Origin: Pseudomonas putida
GTDB taxonomy: Bacteria > Pseudomonadota > Gammaproteobacteria > Pseudomonadales > Pseudomonadaceae
DNA: 64,000 nucleotides
Assembly: GCF_025905425.1 (NCBI RefSeq)
Contig: NZ_CP109603.1
Coordinates: 248,001 to 312,000, forward strand
Direction: 5' to 3'
Shown here piece by piece: positions 1-6,978 of this stretch. Position 1 is the stretch's first letter. Each line of letters starts with the position of its first letter. A model generated the notes under the pieces. The model was not told where the DNA came from. It made no database searches and saw only the letters and a program-made list of their open reading frames with translations. The translations under genes were made by a program, and so were the position numbers.

Positions 1-1
1 C

Positions 2-901
2 GTGCGGGCCACGATTGCCCTGGCGCGCTTGATTCGGCAGAAACAGCCAAAGTTGTATGAGTGGCTGTTCCAGCTGCGCAGCAAACATAAAGTGATGGAG
101 CAGATCCGTTTGTTGCAGCCGCTGGTACATATTTCAGGGCGTTTTTCGGCGGCACGTAATTACCTGGGGGTGGTCCTGCCGTTGGCGTGGCACCCGCGCA
201 ATCGCAATGCCCTGATTGTCTGCGACCTGCATCAGGAAACCCTACCGTTATTGCGGGAAAGTGCCGAAGTACTTCGCCAGCGTTTGTATACCCGCCATGA
301 AGACCTGGCCGAAGGTGATTTACCCGTTCCGCTTAAATTGGTGCAGATCAATCGTTGCCCGGTGCTGGCGCCCCTCTCGGTATTGCGCCCGGCCGACCAA
401 CAACGCCTGGGCGTGGACTTGACGTTGTTACAATTGCGCGGTGAACAGCTGGCCAATCAACAGGCGCAATGGCAAGACAAGCTGGAACACATCTACGGCA
501 AGGATGACTTCACGCCGAGTGAAGATCCTGAACAACAGTTGTATGACGGTTTTCTGGGGGATCGTGATCGCCGATTGTGCGAGCAAGTTCGTACGCTGGA
601 ACCCGCGCAGTTGGGCCATGGGCACTGGATGTTCGATGACCCGCGGATGCCTGAACTATTGTTCCGTTATCGGGCACGTAACTTCCCTGAAACCTTGAAC
701 AGTGAAGAGCGTCAGCGCTGGTATGGCTTCTGCCAGCAACGCCTGAGTGACCCGCAATGGGGCGCGCCGAATACCCTGGGTGATTTCGAGCAGGCGCGGC
801 AACGTGCGTGGGAGAGCGCTGACGAAGCGGGGCGTCGGGTACTGGACGCCTGGCAGGAACACGCCCGTAAACTGCAGACACAATTTGCAATTGTGCCGTG
901 A
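2..901 (+). CDS. sbcB: Exodeoxyribonuclease I, C-terminal part
   Basis: This is the last 299 residues of exonuclease I, the 3'-5' single-strand DNA exonuclease of recombination and mismatch repair. The usual length is about 475 residues, so the N-terminal DEDD nuclease domain lies outside the window. What remains matches the SH3-like and helical C-terminal domains that clamp single-stranded DNA, with recognisable blocks such as RNYLGVVLPLAWHP and NALIVCDL near the start and ELLFRYRARNFPETL near the end. The reading frame is open from the window edge, so the first GTG is not the real start. A strong hairpin terminator follows the stop codon by 10 bases. Confidence 0.9.
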   Translation: MRATIALARLIRQKQPKLYEWLFQLRSKHKVMEQIRLLQPLVHISGRFSAARNYLGVVLPLAWHPRNRNALIVCDLHQETLPLLRESAEVLRQRLYTRHEDLAEGDLPVPLKLVQINRCPVLAPLSVLRPADQQRLGVDLTLLQLRGEQLANQQAQWQDKLEHIYGKDDFTPSEDPEQQLYDGFLGDRDRRLCEQVRTLEPAQLGHGHWMFDDPRMPELLFRYRARNFPETLNSEERQRWYGFCQQRLSDPQWGAPNTLGDFEQARQRAWESADEAGRRVLDAWQEHARKLQTQFAIVP

Positions 902-910
902 GCGGGAAAA

Positions 911-941
911 CAAAAACGCCGGCATTGAGCCGGCGTTTTTG
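911..941. terminator. Bidirectional rho-independent terminator
   Basis: A perfect 13-bp stem (caaaaacgccggc paired with gccggcgtttttg) encloses a 5-base loop. The A-run and T-run flanks make it work on both strands. It separates sbcB on the plus strand from the convergent MvaT-type gene on the minus strand. Confidence 0.9.
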
Positions 942-971
942 TTGCGTTAAGCAAAGTGAGCGTGCGGACAA

Positions 972-1349
972 TCAGTCCAGCAGGGTCGCCCAGCTTTCAA
1001 CCACGTCACCACCCCACTTGGCTTTCCATTCTTTCAGGGTCTTGTGGTTGCCGCCTTTGGTTTCGATCACTTCACCATTGTGCGGGTTCTTGTATTGCTT
1101 GACCTTGCGCGCACGTTTAGTGGCGGTGGCCTTGACCGCGCCACGTGGCGCTTTGCTCAGTTTAGACTCTGGGTCGAGCAGGGCAATGACATCACGCAGC
1201 GACTTGGAGTACTCGCCCATCAGCGTGCGCAGTTTGCCTTCGAACTCCAGCTCTTGCTTCAGCTTGTCATCCTGGGACAGGTTGGCCAGGCGGGCCTGAA
1301 GTTCTTTGATGGCTTCTTCGGTGGCGCGGTACTCGTTAATCAGGGACAT
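972..1349 (-). CDS. turA: MvaT/TurA-family H-NS-like xenogeneic silencer
   Basis: The 125-residue product matches MvaT-family nucleoid proteins, which coat AT-rich DNA and silence horizontally acquired genes. The N-terminal half is a coiled-coil oligomerisation region (MSLINEYRATEEAIKELQAR). The C-terminal half carries the DNA-binding segment with the conserved GGNHKTLKEWKAKWG block. The start at 1349 is chosen because AGGA lies 6 to 9 bases upstream and the family begins MSLINEY; a longer in-frame extension has no homology. The placement beside purU matches my memory of P. putida turA, so the symbol rests on synteny as well as sequence. The upstream DNA is AT-rich, fitting the autoregulation known for this family. 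Confidence 0.88.
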   Translation of the reverse strand: MSLINEYRATEEAIKELQARLANLSQDDKLKQELEFEGKLRTLMGEYSKSLRDVIALLDPESKLSKAPRGAVKATATKRARKVKQYKNPHNGEVIETKGGNHKTLKEWKAKWGGDVVESWATLLD

Positions 1350-1631
1350 GGAGTGTTCCTTAAATACGTGTTCAGAAATGTGTGGGCCAATAATAGACAG
1401 GCGATACTCGCAAGTAAACATACAAATCGGCAATTAACTGTTAATTAAGCTGTGACAACATTTCTCCGCGTGAACAAAAATTTACATAAGCCCTGCATTT
1501 TGTCATGGCTATGCACGGTGCTCGCGTTGTGTGCCGACAGGTGCACACAGCGCGGGTGGTGCAATCCATACTGCGTTTTTTCTGGCGGGCCGCTAGAATG
1601 AGCGCCTTTGCGAAGTTCTGGAGTCTCATTC
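1350..1631. promoter_or_regulatory. AT-rich divergent promoter region
   Basis: This 282-base gap between the divergent turA-like gene and purU contains a clearly AT-rich stretch around 1425-1500, including ttaactgttaattaa. Such DNA is the preferred target of MvaT-type proteins, so self-regulation is plausible. No specific -35/-10 pair is assigned. Confidence 0.4.
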
Positions 1632-2483
1632 ATGCGCACCTATCGTCTGGTGATCGCCTGCCCCGACCGTGTTGGCATCGTGGCGAAAGTCAGTAATTTC
1701 CTGGCCTTGTACAATGGCTGGATCAACGAAGCCAGCCACCACTCCGATGAACAGAGTGGTTGGTTCTTCATGCGTCATGAAATCCGTGCCGAATCCTTGC
1801 CATTCGGTATCGAGGCATTCCGCGAGGCGTTCGCGCCGATCGCTGAAGAGTTCTCCATGACCTGGCGTGTGACCGACTCGGCGCAGAAGAAGCGCGTGGT
1901 GTTGATGGCCAGTCGCGAATCCCACTGCCTGGCCGACCTGCTGCACCGCTGGCACACCGACGAGCTGGATTGCGACATCCCGTGCGTCGTTTCCAACCAC
2001 AACGACCTGCGCAGCATGGTCGAGTGGCACGGCATTCCGTTCTTCCATGTGCCGGTCGACCCCAAGGACAAGGGGCCAGCCTTCGCCGAAGTGTCGCGCC
2101 TGGTCCAGGAGCACGCCGCCGATGTGGTGGTACTGGCCCGCTACATGCAAATCCTGCCGCCGCAGCTGTGCCAGGACTACGCTGAAAAAGTGATCAACAT
2201 CCACCACAGCTTCCTGCCCTCGTTCGTCGGTGCCAAGCCCTACCATCAAGCGGCCCTGCGTGGCGTGAAGCTGATCGGTGCAACGTGCCACTACGTGACC
2301 GAAGAGCTGGACGCCGGCCCGATCATCGAGCAGGACGTGGTGCGTGTCAGCCATGCCGACAGCATCGAAGACATGGTGCGCTTCGGCCGTGATGTCGAGA
2401 AGATGGTGCTGGCCCGCGGCCTGCGTTATCACCTCGAAGACCGCGTGCTGGTGCATGGCAACAAGACTGTGGTGTTCGACTGA
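1632..2483 (+). CDS. purU: Formyltetrahydrofolate deformylase
   Basis: PurU hydrolyses 10-formyltetrahydrofolate to formate and tetrahydrofolate, balancing the one-carbon pool and feeding formate to PurT. The 283-residue protein has an N-terminal ACT domain (LVIACPDRVGIVAKVSNFL, residues about 5-80) and a C-terminal formyltransferase-type domain. The catalytic INIHHSFLPSFVGAKPYHQA region carries the expected Asn and His residues, and an Asp follows in the EELDAGPIIEQ block. Length and composition are normal. The start at 1632 has GGAG 9 bases upstream; a start 24 bases earlier lacks a good ribosome site. It is transcribed away from the turA-like gene. Confidence 0.95.
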   Translation: MRTYRLVIACPDRVGIVAKVSNFLALYNGWINEASHHSDEQSGWFFMRHEIRAESLPFGIEAFREAFAPIAEEFSMTWRVTDSAQKKRVVLMASRESHCLADLLHRWHTDELDCDIPCVVSNHNDLRSMVEWHGIPFFHVPVDPKDKGPAFAEVSRLVQEHAADVVVLARYMQILPPQLCQDYAEKVINIHHSFLPSFVGAKPYHQAALRGVKLIGATCHYVTEELDAGPIIEQDVVRVSHADSIEDMVRFGRDVEKMVLARGLRYHLEDRVLVHGNKTVVFD

Positions 2484-2529
2484 TACGGACCCGGGGCTGC
2501 GCCGCAGCCCCAAGCCTTGGGAGTGTTGG

Positions 2530-2763
2530 ATGGCAAACTCGCGCAACAAGCCCACCGCCTCAGCACCGCCAACCCTCGGCGAAGGCTGCCTGGCCCGCTA
2601 TGACCCAGAGGCCCTGAGCGACGCCGACGGCACCGACTTCCCCGGCGCTGCCGACCTCTGGCAACAGCTCAACCCGCCTGACGCCGCCAGCGCTCCAGCA
2701 GCGGGCGCGCCAGCAGGCAAACGAACACCGGCCCACCTGCCAGCAGATAAAAGTAGTAAGTGA
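2530..2763 (+). CDS. Small hypothetical protein overlapping the next gene antisense
   Basis: This is a possible 77-residue protein beginning MANSRNKPTASAPPTLGEG. Its first 50 residues look like a natural soluble protein (LGEGCLARYDPEALSDADG). The last 32 codons lie antisense to the end of the YbhN-like gene and are Ala/Pro-rich, so the C-terminus may be accidental. A GC-rich hairpin without a T-run (2493-2511) sits between purU and this frame. I do not recognise a family. It could be a real small protein co-transcribed with purU or a spurious frame. Confidence 0.4.
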   Translation: MANSRNKPTASAPPTLGEGCLARYDPEALSDADGTDFPGAADLWQQLNPPDAASAPAAGAPAGKRTPAHLPADKSSK

Positions 2764-3661
2764 CCGCGCGCCAGATCACGATCGCTGCGGCCGCTGTCGA
2801 ACTGCCTACCATGGGCGTCAGCAGGCTTGCCGATGTCAGCTCGGCAGCGCCCGCGCCACCTGGCAGCAGGCTGAACTGCCCGGCGCTGAGCGAGAGCATC
2901 TGCACCAGAAAGCTGGGGATCCACGACAGCTCCACGCCCAAACCCTTCAGCACCAGGTACAGCACGCTGTAGCGCAGGCCCCAATGCAGGCAGGTCAGGG
3001 TGAACACCAGTGCCAGCGTGCGTTTGGGCAGGCGCCAGGTCTGCGCCAGGGCATCGATGAAGTGCAGTACCTTGCGCGCCCAGCGGCGTTTACGGCATTC
3101 AGGCATGCCCAGGCGCTGTAACAGACGGCCATTGAAACGCATCATCCCGCGCCGGTAGCGCAGCAACCCCAGTACCGCGATCAATGCCGAACACAGCAGC
3201 AGTGCGCTGCCCAGCAGCATGCTTTGCTGGCTGTGCCCCAGGCTGTGGAACAACGCATAGCCGGCAATCGCCAGCATCGCGCAGAAGAAAAACACCAGGT
3301 CGTTCAGTTGGTCCATGGCAAATACTGCGCCACTGCGCGCTGGGCCAATGCGGTCGCGCGCCAGCAGGGCCATGAGGGTCAGCGGGCCGCCGCTGCCGCC
3401 TGGGGTGGTGCAGATGGCGAACTCAGTGGCCATGACCACGCTGAGGCTGCGCAAGTACCGAAGCTGCGCGCCTTGCTGGCCGAGCAGCAGGCGCAGGCGA
3501 ATGGCATTTATCACCCAGCACAGCAAGATCATGCCCAGCAGCGTCAGCAGCAAGCCTGGGTCGAAGCGCTGAAGCCTTGGCAGCAGGTCACTACCGCCCA
3601 GCACGATTGGCACCAGCACGGCGCCCAGCAAAGCCAGTGCCAGCCAGCCCAGGCGGTTCAT
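2669..3661 (-). CDS. YbhN/UPF0104-type inner-membrane protein (LPG-synthase TM fold)
   Basis: This 330-residue polytopic membrane protein resembles the lysylphosphatidylglycerol synthase transmembrane family (UPF0104, YbhN-like). Hydrophobic segments run from the N-terminus (LGWLALALLGAVLVPIVL) to the C-terminus. The conserved TEFAICTTPGGSGGP and QFSLLPGGAGAAELT glycine-rich loops are present. No aminoacyl-transferase domain is attached, so it is not a full MprF. Its start overlaps the stop of the deacetylase gene by 4 bases, indicating translational coupling in a three-gene operon with a deacetylase and a glycosyltransferase. It may move or modify a lipid-linked glycan; that role is inferred from neighbours only. 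Confidence 0.75.
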   Translation of the reverse strand: MNRLGWLALALLGAVLVPIVLGGSDLLPRLQRFDPGLLLTLLGMILLCWVINAIRLRLLLGQQGAQLRYLRSLSVVMATEFAICTTPGGSGGPLTLMALLARDRIGPARSGAVFAMDQLNDLVFFFCAMLAIAGYALFHSLGHSQQSMLLGSALLLCSALIAVLGLLRYRRGMMRFNGRLLQRLGMPECRKRRWARKVLHFIDALAQTWRLPKRTLALVFTLTCLHWGLRYSVLYLVLKGLGVELSWIPSFLVQMLSLSAGQFSLLPGGAGAAELTSASLLTPMVGSSTAAAAIVIWRAVTYYFYLLAGGPVFVCLLARPLLERWRRQAG

Positions 3662-4422
3662 GCGCTGGCCTGGCGGTCCAGCCAGGCGGACTTGGTCAAC
3701 GGCACGCGGCCCTGTGCCAGCAGCGTGCGCAAGGTCTGTAGCCAGTACTCGCGGGAGGTGCGGTGGCGCATGTCCACCGGGTGCAGGCCCAGGCGCACGG
3801 TGCCCGCTTCACGCCAGCGCCGGCATTGCCAGTCGCACAGCAACCGCGATAAGCCTCGGCGCCAGGCGCTGCGTGCGCTCCACACCAGGCCAGGCGCTTC
3901 GATGGCGGTAAAGTCCGGCAGGCGATACAGGTGCTGCGGGGTGCTGGTGTAGCGCAGCGGAAGCTGGCGCAGTGCCTGGCGGGTGCCTTGGCTCATCAGC
4001 CAGGCCGGGGCGACGAAGCCGGCAACCGGCCAACCTTGTCGGTCAAACACTGCCAGGCCTTGCTCCAGGCGTTGCAGCGCCTGCTGCTTATCAAGCCCGT
4101 AGAATTCGCCTTCGTGGGTATAGATGCGGCGCATGAAAAACGCCCCGGGGCTGCGCGGTGGCGAGCCGTCGTCGGCATGGTAGAAACCGTGCAGCGCCAG
4201 CTCATCGCCCAGCGCCAGGCGCCGTTCGAGCAGGCGGCAGAAGGTAGGCGAGCGCTGCAGGGGGTTGCGGTGGTGAAAGTCTGGCACCACCAGCCAGGTC
4301 ATGGGCACGCCGCCGATTTCATCGATGGCCTGGACGAAGGGTTGGTAGTCGGGCCAGGTCTCGGGCGCGACATCGTGCAGCACCAGCATCAGGCTGCGGG
4401 GTGCGCTGGTGCTTTCAGCCAT
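3658..4422 (-). CDS. DUF2334/polysaccharide-deacetylase-like protein
   Basis: The 254-residue product has the deacetylase-like NodB/DUF2334 fold signature. It starts with SLMLVLHDVAPETW (metal-ligand Asp in HDV) and continues with LALHGFYHADD, which carries the conserved His residues. Family members remove acetyl or related groups from glycans, or are uncharacterised relatives. The start at 4422 is chosen because it aligns with the family N-terminus and overlaps the stop of the upstream glycosyltransferase by 8 bases; a 73-residue in-frame extension is simply antisense/overlap sequence. There is no signal peptide, so a cytoplasmic location is expected. Confidence 0.78.
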   Translation of the reverse strand: MAESTSAPRSLMLVLHDVAPETWPDYQPFVQAIDEIGGVPMTWLVVPDFHHRNPLQRSPTFCRLLERRLALGDELALHGFYHADDGSPPRSPGAFFMRRIYTHEGEFYGLDKQQALQRLEQGLAVFDRQGWPVAGFVAPAWLMSQGTRQALRQLPLRYTSTPQHLYRLPDFTAIEAPGLVWSARSAWRRGLSRLLCDWQCRRWREAGTVRLGLHPVDMRHRTSREYWLQTLRTLLAQGRVPLTKSAWLDRQASA

Positions 4423-5536
4423 GGGCGCGCACCCGCGGTTGGTGGCCGAGTACGGCCTGGTAATGCTGAAGCAAGCCGGCGACCACGTTGTCCCATGAGT
4501 AGTGTTGCTCGACATGGCGGCGGGCCTGGGTGCCGAGCGCGCGCACGCCTTCTTCGAACACCTGGCGCACGGCCTGCGCCATGGCCGGCCCGTCATTGGC
4601 CTGGCACAGGCGCCCGCACTGTTCGTTGACGATCTCGCCAAAGGCGCCGGCGCGCACAGCCACTACCGGCGTGGCGCTGGCCATCGCTTCGAGGATGACC
4701 AGGCCAAAGGTTTCCTGGTCGCCGGCGTGCACCAGCAGGTCGGCACTGGCCATCAGCCTGGCGACTTCCTGCGGCGGGCAGAAGTGGTCGATCACGCTGA
4801 CGTTCTGTGGCACGTTCACCGGCATGTTGGAGCCGACCAGCAGCAGGTGGTAGGGGCGGCCCAGGTGCTGCATGCAGTCGAGCAGCACCGGCAGGTTCTT
4901 CTCCCGCGAGCCCCGGCCGGCGTAGATCAGCAGGCGGCTGGTGTCGGCAATCCCGAGTTCGGCACGCAGGTGCGGGTCGCGGTGGTCGGGGTTGAAGGTG
5001 GCCAGGTCCACCCCCAGGCGCTGCACATGCACATCGCGCACGCCCAGGCGGCGCAGTTTGTCGGCCATTACCTGGCTGGGCGCCAGGACCCGGTCGAAGT
5101 TGCCGTACAGCTTGCTGACATAGGCCTCGACATTGGGCGTGAACCAGTTGCCCATGCGGTTGCTGACCAATAGCGGCAGGTCGGAGTGGTAGAAGCCGAT
5201 GACCGGTACGTCGAGCTGGCGGCGTGCCTCCAGGGCAGCCCAGGCGGTCAGGTAGGGGTCGCCGACTTCGATCAGGTCGGGTTTGAGGCTGCGCAGCACA
5301 TTGCACCAGGGCGCCAGGCGTACCGGGAAGCGGTAGCCGTTGCCGAAGGGCAGGGGAGGCGCGGGCACCTGGTAGATGCCATCGGTGTGTTGCGCGCTGG
5401 CGCCGGGGATCAGCAGGCTGTGGCGCACGCCGTGGATGGCATCGAGGCGGCGGTGTTTGGCATCAAGATAGGTACGTACGCCACCGCTTGCCGGGGCGTA
5501 GAACATGGTGATGTCGGCGATGTGCACGATCAGCAT
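4415..5536 (-). CDS. GT4-type glycosyltransferase
   Basis: This retaining GT-B glycosyltransferase has 373 residues from the ATG at 5536. The N-terminal acceptor domain includes MFYAPASGGVRTYLD. The C-terminal nucleotide-sugar domain has LLIYAGRGSREKNLPVLL and the family motif QETFGLVILEAMASATPVVAV, with the E-x7-E type catalytic pair. It heads an operon with a deacetylase-like and a YbhN-like gene. GGAGG lies only one base before the ATG, whereas an in-frame GTG at 5527 would have a 10-base spacing; the true start may therefore be 5527. The sugar and acceptor cannot be told from sequence. Confidence 0.85.
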   Translation of the reverse strand: MLIVHIADITMFYAPASGGVRTYLDAKHRRLDAIHGVRHSLLIPGASAQHTDGIYQVPAPPLPFGNGYRFPVRLAPWCNVLRSLKPDLIEVGDPYLTAWAALEARRQLDVPVIGFYHSDLPLLVSNRMGNWFTPNVEAYVSKLYGNFDRVLAPSQVMADKLRRLGVRDVHVQRLGVDLATFNPDHRDPHLRAELGIADTSRLLIYAGRGSREKNLPVLLDCMQHLGRPYHLLLVGSNMPVNVPQNVSVIDHFCPPQEVARLMASADLLVHAGDQETFGLVILEAMASATPVVAVRAGAFGEIVNEQCGRLCQANDGPAMAQAVRQVFEEGVRALGTQARRHVEQHYSWDNVVAGLLQHYQAVLGHQPRVRAHG

Positions 5537-5675
5537 CCCTCCGGGATCGTCTTCGGGTCTGTCAGCCGGCTGTAAGGGGCCGGCGATGACGCGCCTAAAG
5601 GTTGACCTACCAGAAGGATAGTTTGTTCGATCGGGTTGGGTGGGGGGGAGCTGTGTTGGTTGCTTCGCAGGTACA

Positions 5676-5700
5676 GCTCCCACAACGATCGTGTGGGAGC
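5676..5700. repeat. REP-like hairpin
   Basis: Arms gctcccaca and tgtgggagc (9 bp) flank a 7-base loop. This is the outer edge motif of P. putida REP elements without the usual cgcggg core. It lies between the glycosyltransferase operon and the larger REP pair. Confidence 0.6.
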
Positions 5701-5711
5701 AACTGTCTTCT

Positions 5712-5796
5712 TGTGGAAGCTGGCCTTGCCGGCGATGGGGCGCGTAGCGCCCCAGGCCCGGCTGTGCCGGGCATCGCCAGCAAGGCTTGCTCCTAC
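5712..5796. repeat. BIME-type paired REP-like repeat
   Basis: Two inverted arms, one with ggccttgccggcgatg and the other with catcgccagcaaggc, surround a GC-rich centre containing its own small hairpin (ggggcgcgtagcgcccc). The right edge (ctccta) supplies the amber stop codon of the adjacent transposase. This is chromosomal repeat DNA next to the insertion element rather than part of the element, judging by its resemblance to other P. putida intergenic repeats. Confidence 0.6.
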
Positions 5797-6728
5797 GAAT
5801 GAGCTATTTGCTCCTTCCAGGGCGTTCCGGTCTTGAGCATCGCATTTAGCCTCACTATCAATACTCGCATACACGCCACCACCGATACTTTCGCGCACTT
5901 CCCCTGGGCTCGCAGTGCTTTGTAGCGCTCGCAGAAGTCCTTGTTGTGCCGTATCACCACCCAGCAGGCCATATAGAGCGCCCGCCTGACTTGTGAGCGC
6001 CCCCCCCAGATTGAACGCTTGCCCGACTGCTTGCCGCTGTCCTGGTTGAACGGCGCAACACCGACCAAGGCGGCAATTTCCTTCTTATCCACCTGGCCCA
6101 GCTCTGGCAGCAAGGCCATCAGCTTTCCGGCAGTAATCAGACCAATTCCTTTGACTTGAGTGAGCTGTTTAACCCGGTCATCAGGCAAAGCTGCTGCCTG
6201 CTGTGCGATCTCTTGTTCCAGCGCTCGAATTTCACCCTTCAGATAGGCGATGTGTTGTTCCAACCGCAAACAAACACTGGGAGCCCGCGCCTGCTTCAGG
6301 CGCCGCTTGTCATCGTCGCGCTGTTGGACGAAGCGATCCCGCTGCATAAGCAGTTCGCGCAGCAAGGCCCGCTCGGGTGTCATCACCTGGCAAGGCCGTG
6401 GGGGCATAACTTCAGCCAGGTGAGCCAAAACAGCTGCGTCAATGGGATCGGTCTTGGCGCGTTTACCCATCGACTTGGCAAAGTCCCGGGCACGACTGGG
6501 ATTGATCCGGCAAACCGGAAAATCGGCATCCTGCAGCGCTTTGAGGACATTGCACTCGTAGCCACCGGTAGCTTCGAGCAAGACCATTGAAACTGCATAC
6601 CCGCCAAGCTTTTCGACGAGCAGTTGGAATCCCTTCAAGTCATTGGAAACACTGAAGTTCACCCCCTCAGGGCGGATGTGAACAGCAAGTGTGGCACTGG
6701 AAACATCGATGCCGACAGAGGAAGACAT
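5793..6728 (-). CDS. IS110-family DEDD transposase
   Basis: This 311-residue recombinase has the N-terminal RuvC-like DEDD domain: GIDVSS with the first Asp, LLEATGGYE with the Glu, and KTDPIDAAVLA with the last two Asp residues. The C-terminal Transposase_20 domain has GVAPFNQDSGK and GGRSQVRRALYMA, including the catalytic serine region. The start is the ATG at 6728, which has AGGG 7 bases upstream; a TTG two codons earlier is also in frame. The frame is intact, so the element may be active. The stop codon TAG lies in the flanking REP-like sequence (cgtaggagc), so the last codons cross the element border. Confidence 0.92.
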   Translation of the reverse strand: MSSSVGIDVSSATLAVHIRPEGVNFSVSNDLKGFQLLVEKLGGYAVSMVLLEATGGYECNVLKALQDADFPVCRINPSRARDFAKSMGKRAKTDPIDAAVLAHLAEVMPPRPCQVMTPERALLRELLMQRDRFVQQRDDDKRRLKQARAPSVCLRLEQHIAYLKGEIRALEQEIAQQAAALPDDRVKQLTQVKGIGLITAGKLMALLPELGQVDKKEIAALVGVAPFNQDSGKQSGKRSIWGGRSQVRRALYMACWVVIRHNKDFCERYKALRAQGKCAKVSVVACMRVLIVRLNAMLKTGTPWKEQIAHS

Positions 6729-6942
6729 GGCCAAACCCTCTTAAACTCAAGGAGTGAGAGCGCTTTGGCTTGGCCCACGCTTGTGATTCGAGATTACGCC
6801 CCTCATCCAACTGTTCGGGCTCTCGCCAAAGTGGAACGGTGAATGGCAGCTTTTGCTCCCACACGTGCTCTGGGCACCTCGGGCTATCAGCTTGCCATTC
6901 ACCGCTCTCACTTCAGATTCTATTCCCTCTCCAAGACACAAG
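5797..6942 (-). mobile_element. IS110-family insertion sequence (boundaries approximate)
   Basis: The element consists of one DEDD transposase gene on the minus strand and about 210 bases of non-coding DNA upstream of it, the arrangement of the IS110 group. No terminal inverted repeats are visible, as expected. The right border is placed where a REP core (agcgggttcacccgcgaagc, 6941-6960) is abruptly interrupted. The left border is placed near the transposase stop where REP-like DNA begins. IS110 elements of P. putida (ISPpu9/ISPpu10 type) are known to insert specifically in REP sequences, which fits. Exact ends need comparison with other copies. Confidence 0.7.
6735..6940 (-). ncRNA. Candidate IS110 bridge RNA region
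   Basis: The non-coding DNA upstream of the transposase is highly structured. A 10-bp long-range stem joins 6753-6762 and 6903-6912. A 12-bp stem joins 6837-6848 and 6893-6904, overlapping the first by two bases. A further small hairpin (gtgctctgggcac) lies inside. IS110-group elements are known to express a bridge RNA from this position that pairs with donor and target DNA. The guide loops were not identified here, so this is a positional and structural inference. Confidence 0.5.
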
Positions 6943-6960
6943 CGGGTTCACCCGCGAAGC
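6941..6960. repeat. Interrupted REP core at the IS border
   Basis: The core agcgggttcacccgcgaagc is the inner palindrome of the P. putida REP. Its expected outer arm is missing on the insertion-element side, so the element probably landed inside this REP. Confidence 0.6.
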
Positions 6961-6978
6961 AGGCGGTGCGGTCTGGGG

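Noticed and set aside
2493..2511. Hairpin after purU as a rho-independent terminator
   Set aside because: The GC stem is perfect but no T-run follows, so it is mentioned only within the neighbouring entry.
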